Source: Micrococcales bacterium
Lineage (GTDB): Bacteria > Actinomycetota > Actinomycetes > Actinomycetales > Dermatophilaceae
Assembly (NCBI GenBank): GCA_003132125.1
Contig: PKWT01000151.1
Location: forward strand, 1-5,054
Direction of reading: 5' to 3'
Length of the DNA stretch: 5,054 nt
This document shows positions 5,049-5,054 of this stretch, piece after piece (position 1 is the first letter of the stretch; every line of letters starts with the position of its first letter). Made by a program: the position numbers and the translations under genes. The notes beneath the pieces were generated by a model. That model saw only the letters and a list, made by a program, of their open reading frames with translations, had not been told where the DNA came from and did not search any database.

Positions 5049-5054
5049 CCCCTG

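Overview
This window looks like chromosomal DNA from a high-GC actinobacterium. The sequence is GC-rich throughout with strong G/C third-position bias. It encodes a Fur-family regulator that closely resembles the nickel-responsive Nur of Streptomyces, a LytR-CpsA-Psr (LCP) cell-wall ligase, and a leaderless-type promoter. I cannot name the genus. No rRNA, tRNA, CRISPR array, insertion sequence or integrase is visible.

Layout. (1) Bases 1-1443, plus strand: the 3' end of an AAA+-like NTPase gene (Walker B, helical lid), followed 10 nt later by a four-segment membrane protein of unknown function. The second gene's Shine-Dalgarno overlaps the first gene's stop codon, so they are probably one operon whose start lies left of the window. 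(2) Bases 1499-2515, minus strand: an LCP-family enzyme, convergent with the membrane protein. The 55-nt gap contains GC-rich hairpins that could stop transcription from one or both sides. (3) Bases 2516-2601: a compact divergent intergenic region. It carries a -10 box placed exactly for a leaderless LCP mRNA, several GGAC(AC)CC repeats, and the ribosome binding site of the regulator gene. (4) Bases 2602-4133, plus strand: a Nur-like regulator whose stop codon overlaps the GTG start of a YgfZ-type folate-binding protein by 4 nt (GTGA), so the two are translationally coupled. (5) Bases 4134-4214: a spacer with three tandem 9-bp repeats enclosed by a possible stem. (6) Bases 4215-5048, plus strand: a complete beta-keto acid cleavage enzyme (BKACE, formerly DUF849) with its metal and catalytic residues in place; its substrate is unknown.

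How the genes may work together. The best-supported functional unit is nur-ygfZ, which links a metal-sensing repressor with a protein of iron-sulfur cluster maintenance. The BKACE gene may be read through from this pair or may have its own promoter in the repeat-bearing spacer. The LCP gene is a neighbour with no evident metabolic link. The NTPase/membrane-protein pair is the least characterised part and the only candidate for an undescribed system, but it is cut by the window edge and nothing seen here proves a specific role. Most of the window is ordinary core-genome content.
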